From: Acidobacteriaceae bacterium
Lineage (GTDB): Bacteria; Acidobacteriota; Terriglobia; Terriglobales; Acidobacteriaceae
DNA length: 8,695 nucleotides
Direction of reading: 5' to 3'
NCBI GenBank assembly: GCA_027306745.1
Contig: DAHUZD010000236.1
Span: 1-8,695 of the forward strand
The position numbers and the translations under genes are program-made. The notes under the pieces are model-generated. The model made no database searches and was not told where the DNA came from. It saw only the letters and a program-made list of their open reading frames with translations. This document shows, one piece after another, positions 1-8,180 of this stretch (position 1 is its first letter; every line of letters starts with the position of its first letter).

Positions 1-1
1 G

Positions 2-400
2 ATTGAGACGCTGCACACGGTGCAGCAATCCTTTGGATTTCTCGACAAGAATGCGATTCGCTTCGTTGCCTCTTCGCTGCGCGTGCCTCCGAGTCAGGCC
101 TATGGCGTGGCGACCTTCTATCACCTCTTTCAACTGCGTCCGCCGGGCAAGCACACCTGTCAGGTCTGTTTGGGCACGGCATGCTTCATCAACGGTGCAG
201 AGCGGTTGATGAAACATGCGGAGAAGAGCCTGGGCATCCAAGCGGGAGAAACCACGCCGGATGGCGAGGTCTCGTTGCTGGCCGTGCGCTGTGTTGGTTC
301 GTGCAGCTTTGCGCCGGTGATGATCTTCGACGAGAAAACGCACAGCTATGCGAAGCCGGAGACGCTGGACGAACAGTTGCAGGCCTGGAGGCAGCCATGA
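2..400 (+). CDS. hoxE: HoxE, NuoE-like [2Fe-2S] subunit of NAD-linked [NiFe]-hydrogenase (5' partial)
   Basis: This is the electron-transfer subunit of the diaphorase module of a bidirectional hydrogenase. The reading frame is already open at base 2, so the N-terminus (perhaps 25-45 residues, judging from usual HoxE length) lies outside the window; 132 residues are visible. The fragment matches the thioredoxin-like [2Fe-2S] ferredoxin fold of the NuoE/HoxE family. The segment [12 protein letters not shown] is typical of the family. The four cluster ligands are present as a CLGTAC pair (fragment residues 56 and 61) and a CVGSC pair (97 and 101). The stop codon overlaps the hoxF start in an ATGA at 397-400, so the two genes are probably translationally coupled. 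HoxE rather than NuoE is chosen because hydrogenase subunits HoxU, HoxY and HoxH follow. An internal GTG at 20 could be mistaken for the start, but the homology-like sequence continues upstream of it. Confidence 0.93.
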   Translation: METLHTVQQSFGFLDKNAIRFVASSLRVPPSQAYGVATFYHLFQLRPPGKHTCQVCLGTACFINGAERLMKHAEKSLGIQAGETTPDGEVSLLAVRCVGSCSFAPVMIFDEKTHSYAKPETLDEQLQAWRQP

Positions 401-2085
401 TGTCGCATGAGGAACTGGAGCAGACCACGGCCAAAGTGCAGCAGGAGCAACGTGCCGCAGGCGACCGGATCAATGTCTGCGTGGCCGCTGGATGCCTGTC
501 GCTGCATAGCGATGCGGTGCAGAAGTCGCTGAATGAGGAGGCGAAGAAATCGGGTGCGCGGTGCAGCGTGCGCGGCGTGGGCTGCATGGGGTTGTGTTCG
601 GCGGGGCCGGTGGTGAGCCATGAGCCTGCGCAGGCTGTGGCCGCCGAGGATAAAACGACGGCGCAGCCGACGCGGCTCTACGGCGGTGTGCAGCCAGGCC
701 ATGCGGCCAAGATCGTTGCCAGCCTGAACCGGGAGCCGGTGCGGGAGTTGGCCATCGACACGACGATGCCGTTCTTTGCCAAGCAGACGAAGATTGTGCT
801 GGAAAATTCCGGCAGCATCAATCCAGAGAGCATCGAGGAGTACATCGCTGTGGGCGGTTATCGCGCGTTGCTGCGCGCTTTGCATGAGATGACGCCCGCC
901 GAAGTGGTGCAGGAGATCTCTGCCAGCGGCTTGCGGGGACGCGGCGGCGCAGGCTATCCCACCGGGCTGAAGTGGGCGACAGTGGCGCGTGCGGCTGGCG
1001 CAACCAAATATGTCATCTGCAACGCGGACGAGGGCGACCCCGGTGCGTGCATGGATCGCAGCGTGCGTGAAAGTGATCCGCATCGCGTGCTGGAAGGCAT
1101 GATTCTGGCCGCGTATGCCGTGGGAGCATCGCAGGGTTATATCTCTCTGCGCGCGGAGTATCCGCTGGCGGTGCAACGACTGGGAGTGGCTATTCGCGAG
1201 GCCAAGCGCATGGGGCTGCTGGGCGCGGAGATTGCCGGAACGCGCATGAGCCTGAATTTGGAGATTCGTTTGGGTGCGGGCGCATTTGTCTGCGGCGAGG
1301 AGACAGCGCTAATCGCGTCCATTGAAGGCCGACGCGGCACGCCGCAGCCGAGGCCGCCGTACCCGGCGGAGTCGGGCCTGTGGAACAGCCCCACGCTCAT
1401 CAACAATGTGGAAACCTACGCGAATGTGTCGCCGATTCTTGCGCGCGGCAGCGCTTGGTACGCCGCACAGGGCACGGCCAAAAGCAAGGGAACCAAAGTC
1501 TTTGCCCTAAGCGGCAAGGCGCGCAATACGGGGCTGATCGAGGTTCCGATGGGCATGACGCTGCGCGAGATCATCTTTGACATCGGCGGCGGCGTGCCTG
1601 CGGGGCACACCTTCAAAGCGGTGCAGACGGGCGGGCCGAGCGGCGGCTGCATTCCAGAATCGCTGCTCGATATTCCCGTCGATTACGACTCGCTGATGCA
1701 GGCCGGTTCGATCATGGGGTCGGGCGGCATGATCGTCATGGATGACAGCTCGTGCATGGTCAGCGTGGCGCGCTTCTTTATGGAGTTCTGCATGTCGGAG
1801 TCTTGCGGCAAGTGCATCCCCTGCCGCGCAGGCACGGCGCAGATGCATGGTTTGCTGACGCGCATTACCGAAGGTGCAGCGACGCACCGCGATCTTGATC
1901 TGCTGGTGCGGCTCTGCGAAATGGTGGGTGCAACCAGTCTGTGCGGCTTGGGACAGACTGCGCCCAATCCTGTGCTGAGTACGCTGCGGTACTTCAAGAA
2001 CGAATATCTGGCGCACATTGAGGACAAGCATTGCCCGGCGGGCGTCTGCGAGTGTGCCGCAACCCCAGCGGAGGTGAACGCATGA
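397..2085 (+). CDS. hoxF: HoxF, FMN- and NAD(H)-binding diaphorase subunit
   Basis: This is the catalytic diaphorase subunit (562 aa), exchanging electrons between NAD(H) and the Fe-S chain. Residues about 25-75 form a second NuoE-like [2Fe-2S] segment with Cys28, Cys33, Cys63 and Cys67 (Cys56 is extra). The NuoF-like part follows. The glycine-rich FMN/NADH motif [13 protein letters not shown] is at 178-190 and [15 protein letters not shown] starts at 209. The [4Fe-4S] ligands are SCGKCIPC (Cys470, 473, 476) plus Cys516 in SLCGLG. The C-terminus carries HCPAGVCEC (Cys546, 551, 553). Length fits the HoxF family (roughly 530-600 aa). The start is placed at the ATG of the ATGATG pair at 397, overlapping the hoxE stop. 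The second ATG at 400 is equally possible, being 8 bases after the GGAGG at 387-391 rather than 5. The open frame continues upstream to 181, but that part overlaps hoxE and has no family resemblance. Confidence 0.95.
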   Translation: MMSHEELEQTTAKVQQEQRAAGDRINVCVAAGCLSLHSDAVQKSLNEEAKKSGARCSVRGVGCMGLCSAGPVVSHEPAQAVAAEDKTTAQPTRLYGGVQPGHAAKIVASLNREPVRELAIDTTMPFFAKQTKIVLENSGSINPESIEEYIAVGGYRALLRALHEMTPAEVVQEISASGLRGRGGAGYPTGLKWATVARAAGATKYVICNADEGDPGACMDRSVRESDPHRVLEGMILAAYAVGASQGYISLRAEYPLAVQRLGVAIREAKRMGLLGAEIAGTRMSLNLEIRLGAGAFVCGEETALIASIEGRRGTPQPRPPYPAESGLWNSPTLINNVETYANVSPILARGSAWYAAQGTAKSKGTKVFALSGKARNTGLIEVPMGMTLREIIFDIGGGVPAGHTFKAVQTGGPSGGCIPESLLDIPVDYDSLMQAGSIMGSGGMIVMDDSSCMVSVARFFMEFCMSESCGKCIPCRAGTAQMHGLLTRITEGAATHRDLDLLVRLCEMVGATSLCGLGQTAPNPVLSTLRYFKNEYLAHIEDKHCPAGVCECAATPAEVNA

Positions 2086-2798
2086 GCGCCGCACCCGGAG
2101 CCAAGACCTTTGTGATCGACGGCGTGGACGCCAGCGCCACACCGGGGCAGACGATTCTGTCCGCCGCGCGCGAGCACAACATCTTTATTCCCACACTATG
2201 CCATTTGGAGGGACTGGGGGATGTGGGTGCCTGCCGCCTCTGTTTGGTGGAGGTCAAAGGTGCGCGCCGTTTGCTGCCAGCCTGCACCACGCGCGTCGAT
2301 GAGGGCATGGAAATCACCACCAACTCCCCGCGCCTGGCCGATGATCGGCAGATGACGATGCAGCTGCTCTTTGCCGAACGCAACCATGTCTGCTCGGTTT
2401 GCGTGGCCAACAACCATTGCGAGATGCAATCGATGGCGACCACGCTGGGTATGACGCACGTCGAGGTGCCGTATCGTTTTCCTGCGCTCACGGTGGATGC
2501 TTCGCATGAGCGCTTCACGCTCGATCACAATCGCTGCATTCTTTGCACACGCTGCGTGCGCGTCTGCTCTGAGATTGAAGGCGCGCATACCTGGGACGTG
2601 ATGGGTCGCGGCATTCAGTCCAAGGTCATCACCGATCTCGATCAGCCGTGGGGCACGTCGGAGACCTGCACCAGTTGCGGCAAGTGCGTGCAGGTTTGCC
2701 CGACCGGCGCGCTCTTCCAAAAGAATCGCACCGGAGAACGGCGCGGCAAGGACCCTAGTTTTCTGCCGTATCTGCGCACCATGCGGGAGGAGTTATGA
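2082..2798 (+). CDS. hoxU: HoxU, Fe-S electron-transfer subunit of the diaphorase module
   Basis: HoxU (238 aa) is the iron-sulfur wire between HoxF and the HoxYH hydrogenase, related to the N-terminal part of complex I subunit NuoG. Three cluster regions are readable. A plant-type [2Fe-2S] domain has Cys40, Cys51, Cys54 and Cys68 (motif CRLC at 51-54). A NuoG-like His/Cys region HVCSVC...NHC has His102, Cys104, Cys107 and Cys113. A C-terminal 2x[4Fe-4S] ferredoxin domain has [11 protein letters not shown] (152-162) and [12 protein letters not shown] (196-207). The ATG at 2082 overlaps the hoxF stop in an ATGA and lies 4 bases after a very strong GGAGGTGA at 2070-2077. The frame is open further upstream, but this start gives the expected family N-terminus. 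The stop again overlaps the next gene, hoxY. Confidence 0.95.
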   Translation: MSAAPGAKTFVIDGVDASATPGQTILSAAREHNIFIPTLCHLEGLGDVGACRLCLVEVKGARRLLPACTTRVDEGMEITTNSPRLADDRQMTMQLLFAERNHVCSVCVANNHCEMQSMATTLGMTHVEVPYRFPALTVDASHERFTLDHNRCILCTRCVRVCSEIEGAHTWDVMGRGIQSKVITDLDQPWGTSETCTSCGKCVQVCPTGALFQKNRTGERRGKDPSFLPYLRTMREEL

Positions 2799-3349
2799 GC
2801 GAAAAGAAGACGCTGGCGACGGTCTGGCTGGACGGCTGCTCCGGCTGCCACATGTCGCTGCTCGACATGGATGAGCGGCTGATCACACTCAGCAGCCAAT
2901 TCGATTTGGTCTACAGTCCGCTGGTGGATCAGAAGATATTTCCCGCGCATGTGGACATCACATTGGTCGAGGGCGCGATTGGCAACACCGAGGATTTGGA
3001 GAAGATTCACATGATTCGGGAGCGGACGCGCATCCTGGTCGCCGTGGGCGATTGCGCCATCACGGGCAACGTCTCCGCGCTGCGGAATGCGTGCGGCGCA
3101 GAAGCGATGCTGCGCCGGGTCTACGGCGAATCTGCCCAAGGCCCGGCGCAGAACGCTCCCGGCAAGATGCAGGATATTTTTGTGCAACTGCCGCGGTTGT
3201 TTGAGCGCGTGCAGCCGCTGCACGACTACGTTTCGATTGATGCGTTCGTGCCCGGTTGCCCACCCACGGCGGACACAATTCACTTTGCGCTGAGCGAATT
3301 GCTGGCAGGTCGCGTGCCAGATTTGAGCGGCGTGGCCAAGTTCGGTTGA
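2795..3349 (+). CDS. hoxY: HoxY, [NiFe]-hydrogenase small subunit
   Basis: This is the small subunit of the hydrogenase module (184 aa), which holds the proximal Fe-S cluster and passes electrons between the NiFe site of HoxH and HoxU. The four proximal-cluster cysteines are present: Cys15 and Cys18 in [10 protein letters not shown], Cys87 in GDCAITGN, and Cys155 in PGCPPTAD. The short length and the absence of a Tat signal peptide or a C-terminal multi-cluster domain fit cytoplasmic group 3d enzymes rather than membrane-bound uptake hydrogenases. The ATG at 2795 overlaps the hoxU stop (ATGA) and follows GGAGG at 2786-2790. The gene stops 13 bases before hoxH. Confidence 0.95.
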   Translation: MSEKKTLATVWLDGCSGCHMSLLDMDERLITLSSQFDLVYSPLVDQKIFPAHVDITLVEGAIGNTEDLEKIHMIRERTRILVAVGDCAITGNVSALRNACGAEAMLRRVYGESAQGPAQNAPGKMQDIFVQLPRLFERVQPLHDYVSIDAFVPGCPPTADTIHFALSELLAGRVPDLSGVAKFG

Positions 3350-3362
3350 AGAGGAGACAGCG

Positions 3363-4787
3363 ATGCCGAAGACCATCACCATTGCGCCGGTTACGCGATT
3401 AGAGGGCCACGCCAAGATCACGCTGCAACTGGACGACGCCGGCGTGGTGCAGGAGGCTTACTTTCACATTACGCAGGTGCGCGGCTTTGAGAAGTTTTGC
3501 GAGGGGCGTCCGTATTACGAGATGCCCGGCATCATGGCGCGCATTTGCGGCATCTGCCCGGTCAGCCACCTGATCGCCTCGGCCAAGGCCTGCGATGCGC
3601 TGCTGGCCGTGCGCATTCCACCAGCGGCGGCCAATCTGCGGCGCATCTTCAATCTGGCGCAGTTGGTGCAGTCGCACGCGCTGAGCTTCTTTTATCTATC
3701 CGCGCCCGACTTGTTGCTGGGCATGGATGCCGATCCGGCGATGCGGCACATTCTCGGCGTGGCGCAGACGGCGCCAGAGACGGCACTGGACGGTGTGCAT
3801 CTGCGCCAGTTTGGCCAGACGGTGATTGAGATTCTCGGCGGCCAGCGCATTCATCCCGGCTGGGTGGTGCCCGGCGGCGTCAATGAGCCGTTGAGCCTGG
3901 AGAAGCGCGACAAAATTCTGGCGATGATTCCCGAAGCGCGGGCCAAGGTGCAGCGCACGCTCACTTGGTTCAAAACGGCGACGGAAAACTTTCACGCGGA
4001 GATTGAGGTCTTCGCCAATTTCCCCACTCTATTTTTGGGATTGGCCGATGACGATGGCCAGGCTGAGTATTACGATGGCCATCTGCGCCTGAGTGACTCG
4101 GCGGGAAATATTGTCGCGAGCAGCTTGGATCCGAAGGCGTATGCCAGCTATATCGAAGAGAAGATCGAGCCATTCACCTATTTGAAGTTTCCGTACTACA
4201 AGCCGCTGGGCTATCCGGGCGGGGTGTATCGCGTGGGGCCGCTGGCGCGGTTGAATCTGGCCGAGCGTTGCGGCACGCCGCTGGCCGACGTGGAGTGGCG
4301 CGCCTTTCGCGCCATGAGCAATGGGCCGGTGTTGAGCAGCTTCTATTACCACCAGGCGCGCTTGGTGGAGATGCTGCACGCCACGGAGAAGATCGAGCAA
4401 CTGTTGTTGGATCCGGAGATACTCGACAAGCATGTGCGCGCCTCGGCCCGCGTGAACAGCAATGAAGGCGTGGGCGTGGCAGAGGCTCCGCGCGGAACGT
4501 TGATGCACCACTATCAGGTGAATGACGATGGACTCATCACGCACGCCAACCTGATTATCGCCACCGGGCACAACAACGCTGCGATGAATCGCGGCGTGCT
4601 GCAAACGGCGCGACACTTTGTGCGCGGCGATCAGGTGGCAGAGGGGATGCTGAATCGCGTGGAGGCGGTGATCCGCACATATGATCCTTGCCTGAGTTGC
4701 TCGACGCATGCGGTGGGGCAGATGCCGTTGCAGGTGGAGCTGCGCGCGCCGGATGGTGCGTTGGTACGAAGCCTGCGCCGGGATTGA
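3363..4787 (+). CDS. hoxH: HoxH, [NiFe]-hydrogenase large (catalytic) subunit precursor
   Basis: This is the catalytic subunit (474 aa) that carries the Ni-Fe(CN)2CO site where H2 is oxidised or protons are reduced. The N-terminal motif TRLEGHAKI contains Glu14. The first metal-ligand motif is [10 protein letters not shown] at 60-69 (Cys62, Cys65, His69). The second is DPCLSCSTH with Cys443, Cys446 and His449. A 25-residue tail follows His449 and begins with Ala-Val-Gly. In this family such a tail is removed by an endopeptidase after nickel insertion, so the visible ORF is the precursor, and hoxW directly downstream is the obvious protease. The start ATG at 3363 follows GAGGAG at 3351-3356. 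Together with HoxY and HoxEFU it identifies a bidirectional NAD(H)-linked group 3d hydrogenase. Assignment to group 3d rests on gene context and motifs, not on a tree. Confidence 0.96.
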   Translation: MPKTITIAPVTRLEGHAKITLQLDDAGVVQEAYFHITQVRGFEKFCEGRPYYEMPGIMARICGICPVSHLIASAKACDALLAVRIPPAAANLRRIFNLAQLVQSHALSFFYLSAPDLLLGMDADPAMRHILGVAQTAPETALDGVHLRQFGQTVIEILGGQRIHPGWVVPGGVNEPLSLEKRDKILAMIPEARAKVQRTLTWFKTATENFHAEIEVFANFPTLFLGLADDDGQAEYYDGHLRLSDSAGNIVASSLDPKAYASYIEEKIEPFTYLKFPYYKPLGYPGGVYRVGPLARLNLAERCGTPLADVEWRAFRAMSNGPVLSSFYYHQARLVEMLHATEKIEQLLLDPEILDKHVRASARVNSNEGVGVAEAPRGTLMHHYQVNDDGLITHANLIIATGHNNAAMNRGVLQTARHFVRGDQVAEGMLNRVEAVIRTYDPCLSCSTHAVGQMPLQVELRAPDGALVRSLRRD

Positions 4788-4798
4788 GGAGGCACGCG

Positions 4799-5377
4799 AT
4801 GACGGAGATGCTGCTGCTGGCCTGTGGCAATCCCTTGCGTGGCGATGATGAGTTTGGTCTGCACCTGGCGGCGGCGGCGCGCGAGCGCTTTTCCGCAGAG
4901 CATCTACGCGTGCTGGCTGCACAGCAATGGACACCAGAGATGGCTGCTGAGATTGCCCATGCCCGCGGGGTGGTTTTTGCCGATGCGGCTGTCACCTCGC
5001 CTGCTGGCGAGGTGATGCTGAATCTGCTGGAACCCGCGGACGGGTCGGATTGCACGCAGGGCTTGCAGAGTGCCAGCCCGTTGCGCGCCTCCCACCACAT
5101 GACGCCAGAGCGGCTGCTGGCCTGCGCGCAGGCCTGGTATGGCTGCCAGCCGCAACGGGCCTATCTGCTGGCGGCTGGCGCGGTCACGATGGAGTGTACG
5201 GAGGAACTCTCACCACGCCTGCGTGAACATGCACTGCCGTTTGCATTGGCCATGCTGGAGCGGCTGCTGGATTGTGAGAGGGAGATTGCTTGCGGAGATG
5301 AGGGATGCGAGCCGGATGCGGATGCGCCCGCCGCTCCCTGTGCAAGCAGAGCGGCAGGCAGCTTCCAAGTGCATTAG
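4799..5377 (+). CDS. hoxW: HoxW, hydrogenase maturation endopeptidase for HoxH
   Basis: HoxW (192 aa) is a nickel-dependent maturation protease of the HybD/HycI family that should cleave the HoxH C-terminal tail. The family motif is at the N-terminus: GNPLRGDDEFG at residues 10-20, where Asp16 is the likely nickel ligand. Further conserved elements are FADAAVTSPAGEV in the middle and SHHMTP, which supplies the probable metal-binding His. The start ATG at 4799 is chosen because GAGGAGG at 4786-4792 precedes it by 6 bases and it puts the GN motif at residue 10; the frame is open back into hoxH. Two oddities: residue 18 is Glu where the family usually has Gly, and the protein is about 25-35 residues longer than typical, ending in an acidic tail with Cys159, Cys165, Cys170 and Cys181. 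Its stop codon overlaps that of the receptor gene on the other strand. Confidence 0.88.
   Translation: MTEMLLLACGNPLRGDDEFGLHLAAAARERFSAEHLRVLAAQQWTPEMAAEIAHARGVVFADAAVTSPAGEVMLNLLEPADGSDCTQGLQSASPLRASHHMTPERLLACAQAWYGCQPQRAYLLAAGAVTMECTEELSPRLREHALPFALAMLERLLDCEREIACGDEGCEPDADAPAAPCASRAAGSFQVH
4992..5015 (+). repeat. Perfect 10-bp inverted repeat (stem-loop) inside hoxW
   Basis: TCACCTCGCC (4992-5001) and GGCGAGGTGA (5006-5015) are exact reverse complements separated by the 4-base loop TGCT. Two G-T wobble pairs can extend the stem. It lies about 200 bases after the hoxH stop, within codons for VTSPAGEV of HoxW. No T-run follows, so it is not an ordinary terminator. Any role, such as mRNA stability or lowering hoxW output relative to hoxYH, is inference. 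Confidence 0.5.
5119..5134. repeat. 16-bp perfect palindrome in hoxW
   Basis: GGCCTGCGCGCAGGCC reads the same on both strands. It is flanked by the further complementary pair CGGCTG (5111-5116) and CAGCCG (5147-5152), so a nested fold is possible. It lies within hoxW codons and may simply reflect high GC and Leu/Ala-rich coding; no function is evident. Confidence 0.3.
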
Positions 5378-8079
5378 AAGTGCGCGCTGACGCTGACGTA
5401 CGCCGTGATCGGTGCTCCGGGATAGGCGGTGACGTAATCGTAGGCGTACTGCGGTTGATTGGCCGGCGCGGTGCTGCTGGTGTTAAAGTAGCTGCCCGCC
5501 GAGATGTATTCGAAGATGTTGTACTCCTGGTTGAAGACGTTCAGCGCGGCAACGCTGACGTCCCAGTGTTTGTAGGGAACCTTGAGGCCAAGGTTCAGCG
5601 TGGTGTAGCTCGGCATGGTGACCGATTTGCTGGGCGCAGGGCTGGTGCAGACTCCGGCCTGCTCCGCGCAGTTGTCGAATACATGCTGGCTGCCGACGAA
5701 TTGCAGCGCCGCCGTGGGTTGCAGCGCCAGCTTCGGAGCCGCCTGAATCAGGTAGGCAGCGCCCAGGTTGAAGGTGGAAGTGGGGACGTAGGAAACCGGG
5801 TAGCCTGCGAAGTCCAGGCATCCGGCAACCGGGCCGCTGGGAGGGTTGCAGGTGGCCACACCATTCACAAAGAGGCCGCCGGTGACATAGCTGTCATAGC
5901 TGGCCGCTTCAATGTTGGCATTGGCGAAAAGATGCAGGTTGTGGATGGGGTCATCGTCGGCAAAGATATTGACGCCCTTGTAGTGCGAGCTGCCGTCGGC
6001 ATCATACGTATTGCCGTTGGCCAGCGTGGTGTCAATCTCCTGATTGTCAAACTTCTCGTAATAGTAGTTGGCGCCGAAGATGAAGTTGTTGCGGTAGCCT
6101 TCGCCAGCGGTGTGAATCTTGAATCCGCCCTGCGAGTAGTAGTTGCGCTCCAAGTGGTAGCTGGAGGGGTCCACGGCTTGAAATAGGCCGCCGCCGCCGC
6201 CCAAGGCTGGGCCGCGCAACGCCTCTTGGAATCCGCCATAAACGTTCAGCCATGGACGGACCTGAACGGAAGCGTCGATCGATGGTTCCACGCCGCTGCG
6301 GTTTTCGCGGGCTGAGGGGCAGGCATCCTGCACATTGACGGTTCCCTTGGTTCCGCCAAAGTTGCCGTAGCGGCAGGTACTGCTCAGCGTGGCTCCGGCG
6401 GCCAGGTTGAAGTCCTGCTGCACAGCGTTGTAGAAGCTGGAGGCAAAGCCCACATAGCTGATGCAGGGCGTGATGTGCACAGCGGCGATGGGGTGAATGT
6501 CGTCCTGCAGAAAGAGGGCAAAGTCCGTCTGATCAAAGTAGCTGGAACGGATTTTTCCGCCCTGGTTGACGGTGGTTTTGGAGCCACCCCAAGCCGGGCC
6601 ATAGAAGTTGTTGCGGCTGTTGTACAGCTCATGCAAGTAGTAGCCGCCGCCGGTGATCGCATTCCACGGCAGGTTTTTGGTGAGCAGAATTTTGTCGCCC
6701 ATCGTGTGGCTGAAGGGGTTGTTGTGCTCATCCTGCTGCTGGTTGCCGTTGGCTCCTGAGAGGTCTTGATAGACATCGTTGTAACGGGCGTGGGTACGGA
6801 TGATGGTCATGTACCAAGCCGTGTTTTGCAAGGAGGTGGTGGGGTCGAGCGTGACATTTTGCCGCGCGTAGATCAGGCCCAATTGGTTGGTGTCGTATTT
6901 GTTGTAGCTGGCATAGGGCAGAGTGCTGTAATAGCCGGAGGTTTTCTGGCTGTACTGCTGGCTGCCGGTTTGGCCATCGATGGTGATGTAAGGGTTGGCG
7001 ACGATGGGAATCACCTGGGAGCGGTAGCCGCCTGCGTAGGAGTAGTAGCCGCCAAACTCCGCGCTGCTGGCGTCAAAGGCCTTGACGGCCTTGGCCTGTG
7101 CGGCCCAGTCTTTGCTGGGATTTTTGAAGCCATCACTGGCCTTGCGGAAGTCGTCGCCTTTGCCCGCTCCGCCTGCCAGCTCCGTGGACCAGCCCTTGAA
7201 CATTCCGGGGCTGTAGCTGGCCACCAGGTCTTTCTGCTGGTAGCTGCCATAGGTGGCCGTCACGTTCGCTTGCCGCTGGGCCGAGGGCTGCAAGGGGGTA
7301 AACTCCACCGCGCCGCCCACATTGTCATACCAGCGGTCGGCGGCTGCGCCGGGGCCGTAGGTAACATTGACGTTCTGGATCAAGCCATTTTCTGGAATGG
7401 TTGCCGAAGGCCACAGGCTTGTGGCCGGATCGACGATCGGAATGCCGTCCAGTGTGATTTGCAGCGATGCTCCGCCGGTATAGCCGCCGTAACCGCCCCA
7501 GCCCTGGTTGAGTCCGTTCACAGTGATGGTGTACTTGGTGGCGCCGGTGTTGCCGTAGCCGGTGACGATGGCACCGGGCGCGGTGGAGAGCACTTGCGCG
7601 CCGCCAGCGACTGGGCCGGCCATGTCCATCTGCTGGCGGTCAATGACGCGCACCGACTGCGCCGTATCAAAGACCTGCTGCTGCGTAGGGGCCGGCGTGA
7701 GGCCCGGCGTTGCAGCGTGTACGGTCACGGTCTGCGAGGCCTTCTGTACCTCCAGCTTGGCGTCAACGTCCAACATCTGACCGGAGTGCAGATCGAGTGC
7801 CTGGCTGTAGGTGGCAAAGCCGTCTTTGACAATGGTCAGCATGGAGCCGTCAGGATTCGGCACGGTGATGCTGTAGCTGCCGTCCTGGCCCGTGGTGGCG
7901 GAAAAGGATTTCTCCGTCATGGTGTTGGTCAGCGTTACCTGCGCACCGGCAATCACATTGCCTTGCGTGTTGACCACAGTGCCCCGGACCGTGGCTGGCT
8001 CGGCTGCGAACAAGGGTGTTCCACCGGCCAGGAGAACGAGGAGCAAGGGATACAGAATTTTCTTCCAGAGTCTGGACAC
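5374..8079 (-). CDS. TonB-dependent outer-membrane receptor with N-terminal carboxypeptidase-regulatory-like domain
   Basis: This 901-aa outer-membrane protein is predicted to import an unknown ligand using TonB energy. A signal peptide (residues 1 to about 26: Lys6-Lys7, a Leu-rich core, then FAA before EPA) leads to a beta-sandwich carboxypeptidase-regulatory-like domain at about 29-112 (ATVRGTVV, AGAQVTLTN, DGSYSI). A plug domain at about 138-262 follows (QSVRVIDRQQM, ITLDGIPI, VTYGPGAAADRWYDNVGGAVEF), then a Tyr/Asn/Gly-rich barrel ending in the terminal Phe usual for outer-membrane proteins. Close Cys pairs at 569/587, 744/754 and 804/811 look like disulphides in surface loops. The start is a GTG at 8079, 6 bases after AGAGGT; it gives a clean signal peptide. 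The gene is convergent to hoxW with overlapping stops. It resembles the receptors abundant in Acidobacteriota, though shorter than many of them. The substrate cannot be read from the sequence; a link with nickel or hydrogenase would be guesswork. Confidence 0.9.
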   Translation of the reverse strand: MSRLWKKILYPLLLVLLAGGTPLFAAEPATVRGTVVNTQGNVIAGAQVTLTNTMTEKSFSATTGQDGSYSITVPNPDGSMLTIVKDGFATYSQALDLHSGQMLDVDAKLEVQKASQTVTVHAATPGLTPAPTQQQVFDTAQSVRVIDRQQMDMAGPVAGGAQVLSTAPGAIVTGYGNTGATKYTITVNGLNQGWGGYGGYTGGASLQITLDGIPIVDPATSLWPSATIPENGLIQNVNVTYGPGAAADRWYDNVGGAVEFTPLQPSAQRQANVTATYGSYQQKDLVASYSPGMFKGWSTELAGGAGKGDDFRKASDGFKNPSKDWAAQAKAVKAFDASSAEFGGYYSYAGGYRSQVIPIVANPYITIDGQTGSQQYSQKTSGYYSTLPYASYNKYDTNQLGLIYARQNVTLDPTTSLQNTAWYMTIIRTHARYNDVYQDLSGANGNQQQDEHNNPFSHTMGDKILLTKNLPWNAITGGGYYLHELYNSRNNFYGPAWGGSKTTVNQGGKIRSSYFDQTDFALFLQDDIHPIAAVHITPCISYVGFASSFYNAVQQDFNLAAGATLSSTCRYGNFGGTKGTVNVQDACPSARENRSGVEPSIDASVQVRPWLNVYGGFQEALRGPALGGGGGLFQAVDPSSYHLERNYYSQGGFKIHTAGEGYRNNFIFGANYYYEKFDNQEIDTTLANGNTYDADGSSHYKGVNIFADDDPIHNLHLFANANIEAASYDSYVTGGLFVNGVATCNPPSGPVAGCLDFAGYPVSYVPTSTFNLGAAYLIQAAPKLALQPTAALQFVGSQHVFDNCAEQAGVCTSPAPSKSVTMPSYTTLNLGLKVPYKHWDVSVAALNVFNQEYNIFEYISAGSYFNTSSTAPANQPQYAYDYVTAYPGAPITAYVSVSAHF

Positions 8080-8180
8080 GAATTGACCTCTCTATCGGTT
8101 GGTTGTTGGGACAGGGGCGTACGCAAAGAGCACCCGGCAAGGGTGAAAAGGCATGAGACGCACGCTGTCCTGCTCCAGAA

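Noticed and set aside
10..26. Seven-bp hairpins in coding DNA: GCTGCAC/GTGCAGC at 10-26, CGTGCAG/CTGCACG at 3208-3224, GGCCACA/TGTGGCC at 7409-7426
   Set aside because: Several of similar strength occur across the GC-rich genes, so they look like background rather than specific elements.
181..396. Upstream extension of the hoxF frame to base 181
   Set aside because: It overlaps hoxE throughout and shows no family sequence. The ATGA junction with GGAGG upstream gives the expected HoxF N-terminus.
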